DNA of 64,000 bases from Acipenser ruthenus (Eukaryota; Chordata; Actinopteri; Acipenseriformes; Acipenseridae), in contig NC_081198.1 in the NCBI RefSeq assembly GCF_902713425.1, positions 23,295,188 to 23,359,187 of the forward strand, given 5' to 3'. The translations under genes were made by a program, and so were the position numbers. Below, one piece after another: positions 62,434 to 64,000 of the stretch (its first letter is position 1; the number at the start of each line of letters is the position of its first letter). Below the pieces are notes generated by a model. That model was given only the letters and a program-made list of their open reading frames with translations. It made no database searches and was not told the origin of the DNA.

Positions 62434-64000
62434 CTATGATTGGGAGGTCGGGACACTCTTCCTACTCTTAGCTCTACGCTTGCTTCGAGGGGGCTTGGGC
62501 TTATTTGCAACTCCCATCACCCCTGAGAAGGTACTCACTGCTGCCTCGTCCAAGAAGGCACCGTCTTTATATGCACAGTACGTGGAGTTGTTGGGGCTAT
62601 TCAACTCCCCACAAGGTAAGTCTGGTGGAACTTGCTCAGGGCCCCTCGGAACGTGTGGGTCAGCTTTGTCCTGGGGGGGGGGTTATGACAGACAGCATTC
62701 TTTGGCTGTTACCGTCTGTTGAATTGGAGCTGTTAGCAGACTTCTGGCTTACCGCGTCCAGGGGTATTCCCATGTCCTCCAGTGCTGTATCTAGGAGGAC
62801 CTCTAGGGGGCCCCTGGTTTTGCCCATACAAGGGAGGGGGTCAAGGATGCTTTGAAGGGAGGCCCTTCGCTTGAAGAGGGTCATTGCTACCGAGGTACTG
62901 CTGGTCAGGGAAGGTGTTGACCCCGACCTCTCCCTCGGTGCATTAGTGAACACCTCTTCTGCGAGGTGTGCTAGGGTTTGTGCCAACAACTGGGAAGGCT
63001 GGCTGGGGATGCCCTGGCTGGCTGCTACCTGCCCACTAGGCGGCAGTGTAGCCGTCCCACTCGCCTCCGTCTCTGCCTGCGAGGGCAAGACTGGGGACTT
63101 TGTGTGGACATTAGCTGGTTTTGGATCTATGGGGGCCACCTGCAACTTGCTGTCTTTGATCCTGATCTTCTTTCTTTTCCCCCCCTCGTCTCTACCCTTT
63201 CTTTTCCCCACCCTCTGCTGGTTCTTCACTCCCTTCCCCTCCTTCTCACTCTCACTTTCACTGTCGCTTTCGCTTTCCTCCCCCACGGACTCAATCCTTA
63301 TGGCGTCATAACGAGAGCCGAGGGGGAGTGCTGGCGCTGAGAGGGCCCTACTCAGGGGGGGGCCGCTGCTGGGTCCGGGCTCCCTCCCTGCCTCGTGTTC
63401 TGCATCAGAGGAGCTACTGGAGGAGCTAGTGGAGTGGCTGTTGTACTCTCTCTCTGGGCTGGGGGAAGGGGTCCTCGTAAAACGGGACATGTCTCGGGGG
63501 CGGGGGGGTGAGGGGGGTGCTGGTGATGATGGTGATGCTGGAGTCTGGGTCTTGGATACTGTTGGTGGTGATGTGGACTGATCTTTGTTACTTGCTCCCT
63601 CTTCCTGCTCAGGCCTAGGCTTGTTCGTGTTTGCCTTGCTGGCTCTGGCCATGTTGGCATAGGAAGAGGGGCAGTCCTTAAACAGGTGCCCCTTCTTTCC
63701 ACACAAATTGCACTGCCTCTCTTCTCTGCAGTGGCTGGTCTCGTGGGGGGCGCCGCAGTTCCTGCACTTGACTACAGTACACGCGGCCGCCAGGTGTCCT
63801 AATTCCCCACATTTCCTGCAGAGTTTTGGCATCCCATTATAGAATACCAGCCCTCTGTTGGGCCCTAACACTATGGAGTTTGGAATGTGGCGGACGCCTC
63901 CAATGCCCGATGGATCAACATTAAGGCGTACCAGCCACTTTCTGGCTCCTGTCCAAACCCCATCTTCATCTGTAATTTTCCTCCCTTCTGATGACACCCT
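62434..64000 (-). pseudogene. Copy 8 ORF1 (partial), one frameshift seen
   Basis: All three knuckles, the Pro/Ser-rich linker and the acidic stretch are open. The G run at 62673-62682 has 10 G (9 in open copies), shifting the C-terminal ~80 codons. The RRM-like start lies beyond the window. Confidence 0.88.

Larger units (their letters stand above)
58336..64000 (-). mobile_element. Keno-like U2-specific LINE, copy 8 (runs off the right edge)
   Basis: The 3' UTR, complete ORF2 and most of ORF1 are inside the window; the 5' end is not. ORF2 is open; ORF1 has one frameshift. Confidence 0.93.

Overview
The window is a vertebrate tandem array of U2 small nuclear RNA genes that has been heavily colonised by a site-specific non-LTR retrotransposon (LINE). 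The U2 sequence is vertebrate-type, the PSE and 3' box are of the vertebrate snRNA kind, and Tx1-clade LINEs of this type are best known from ray-finned fishes and amphibians. That makes a fish or amphibian the likeliest source; the species cannot be named from the sequence. No ordinary protein-coding host gene is seen.

Layout, with everything on the minus strand. 1-3414: the 5' part of an older, divergent Tx1-like LINE (element A), whose 5' end abuts U2 nt 34. 3415-5734: U2 repeat units of about 788 bp. 5735-12492: Keno-like copy 1. 12493-12542: 50 bp of U2. 12543-19312: copy 2. 19313-23177: U2 units. 23178-29954: copy 3. 29955-33141: U2 units. 33142-38488: copy 4, 5' truncated. 38489-40133: U2 units. 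40134-46912: copy 5. 46913-48012: U2 unit and fragment. 48014-51215: copy 6, lacking its 3' half. 51216-51650: spacer and U2 fragment. 51651-56744: copy 7, 5' truncated. 56743-58335: U2 units. 58336 to the window end: copy 8. Twelve complete U2 genes remain; the others are split or partial.

A complete element is about 6.76-6.78 kb. It has a 5' UTR of about 0.73 kb, ORF1 (648 aa, RRM-like region plus three CCHC zinc knuckles), ORF2 (1147 aa, APE-type endonuclease, reverse transcriptase, C-terminal CCHC-type motif) and a 3' UTR of about 0.65 kb with a multi-stem fold and an AATAAA six bases from the end. There is no poly(A) tail. ORF2 starts 5 nt after the ORF1 stop. Copies 2 and 3 have both ORFs open; copies 5, 7 and 8 have an open ORF2. 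All seven visible 3' junctions fall in the first 54 nt of U2, five of them at exactly the same bond. Every element is in the same sense as U2, so several sit directly behind a U2 promoter.

The array also records recombination: a duplicated element-5'-half/spacer block (copies 5 and 6), mosaic element copies, a U2 gene hit twice, target duplications from about 9 to 47 bp, and a scrambled 5' junction at copy 3. The most interesting points are the U2-specific colonisation with relaxed site choice, a possible second U2-inserting lineage (element A), a perfect CTCF-type consensus in the 5' UTR, and the structured 3' UTR. The name Keno is from recall of the U2-inserting Tx1-clade family, not from a search.
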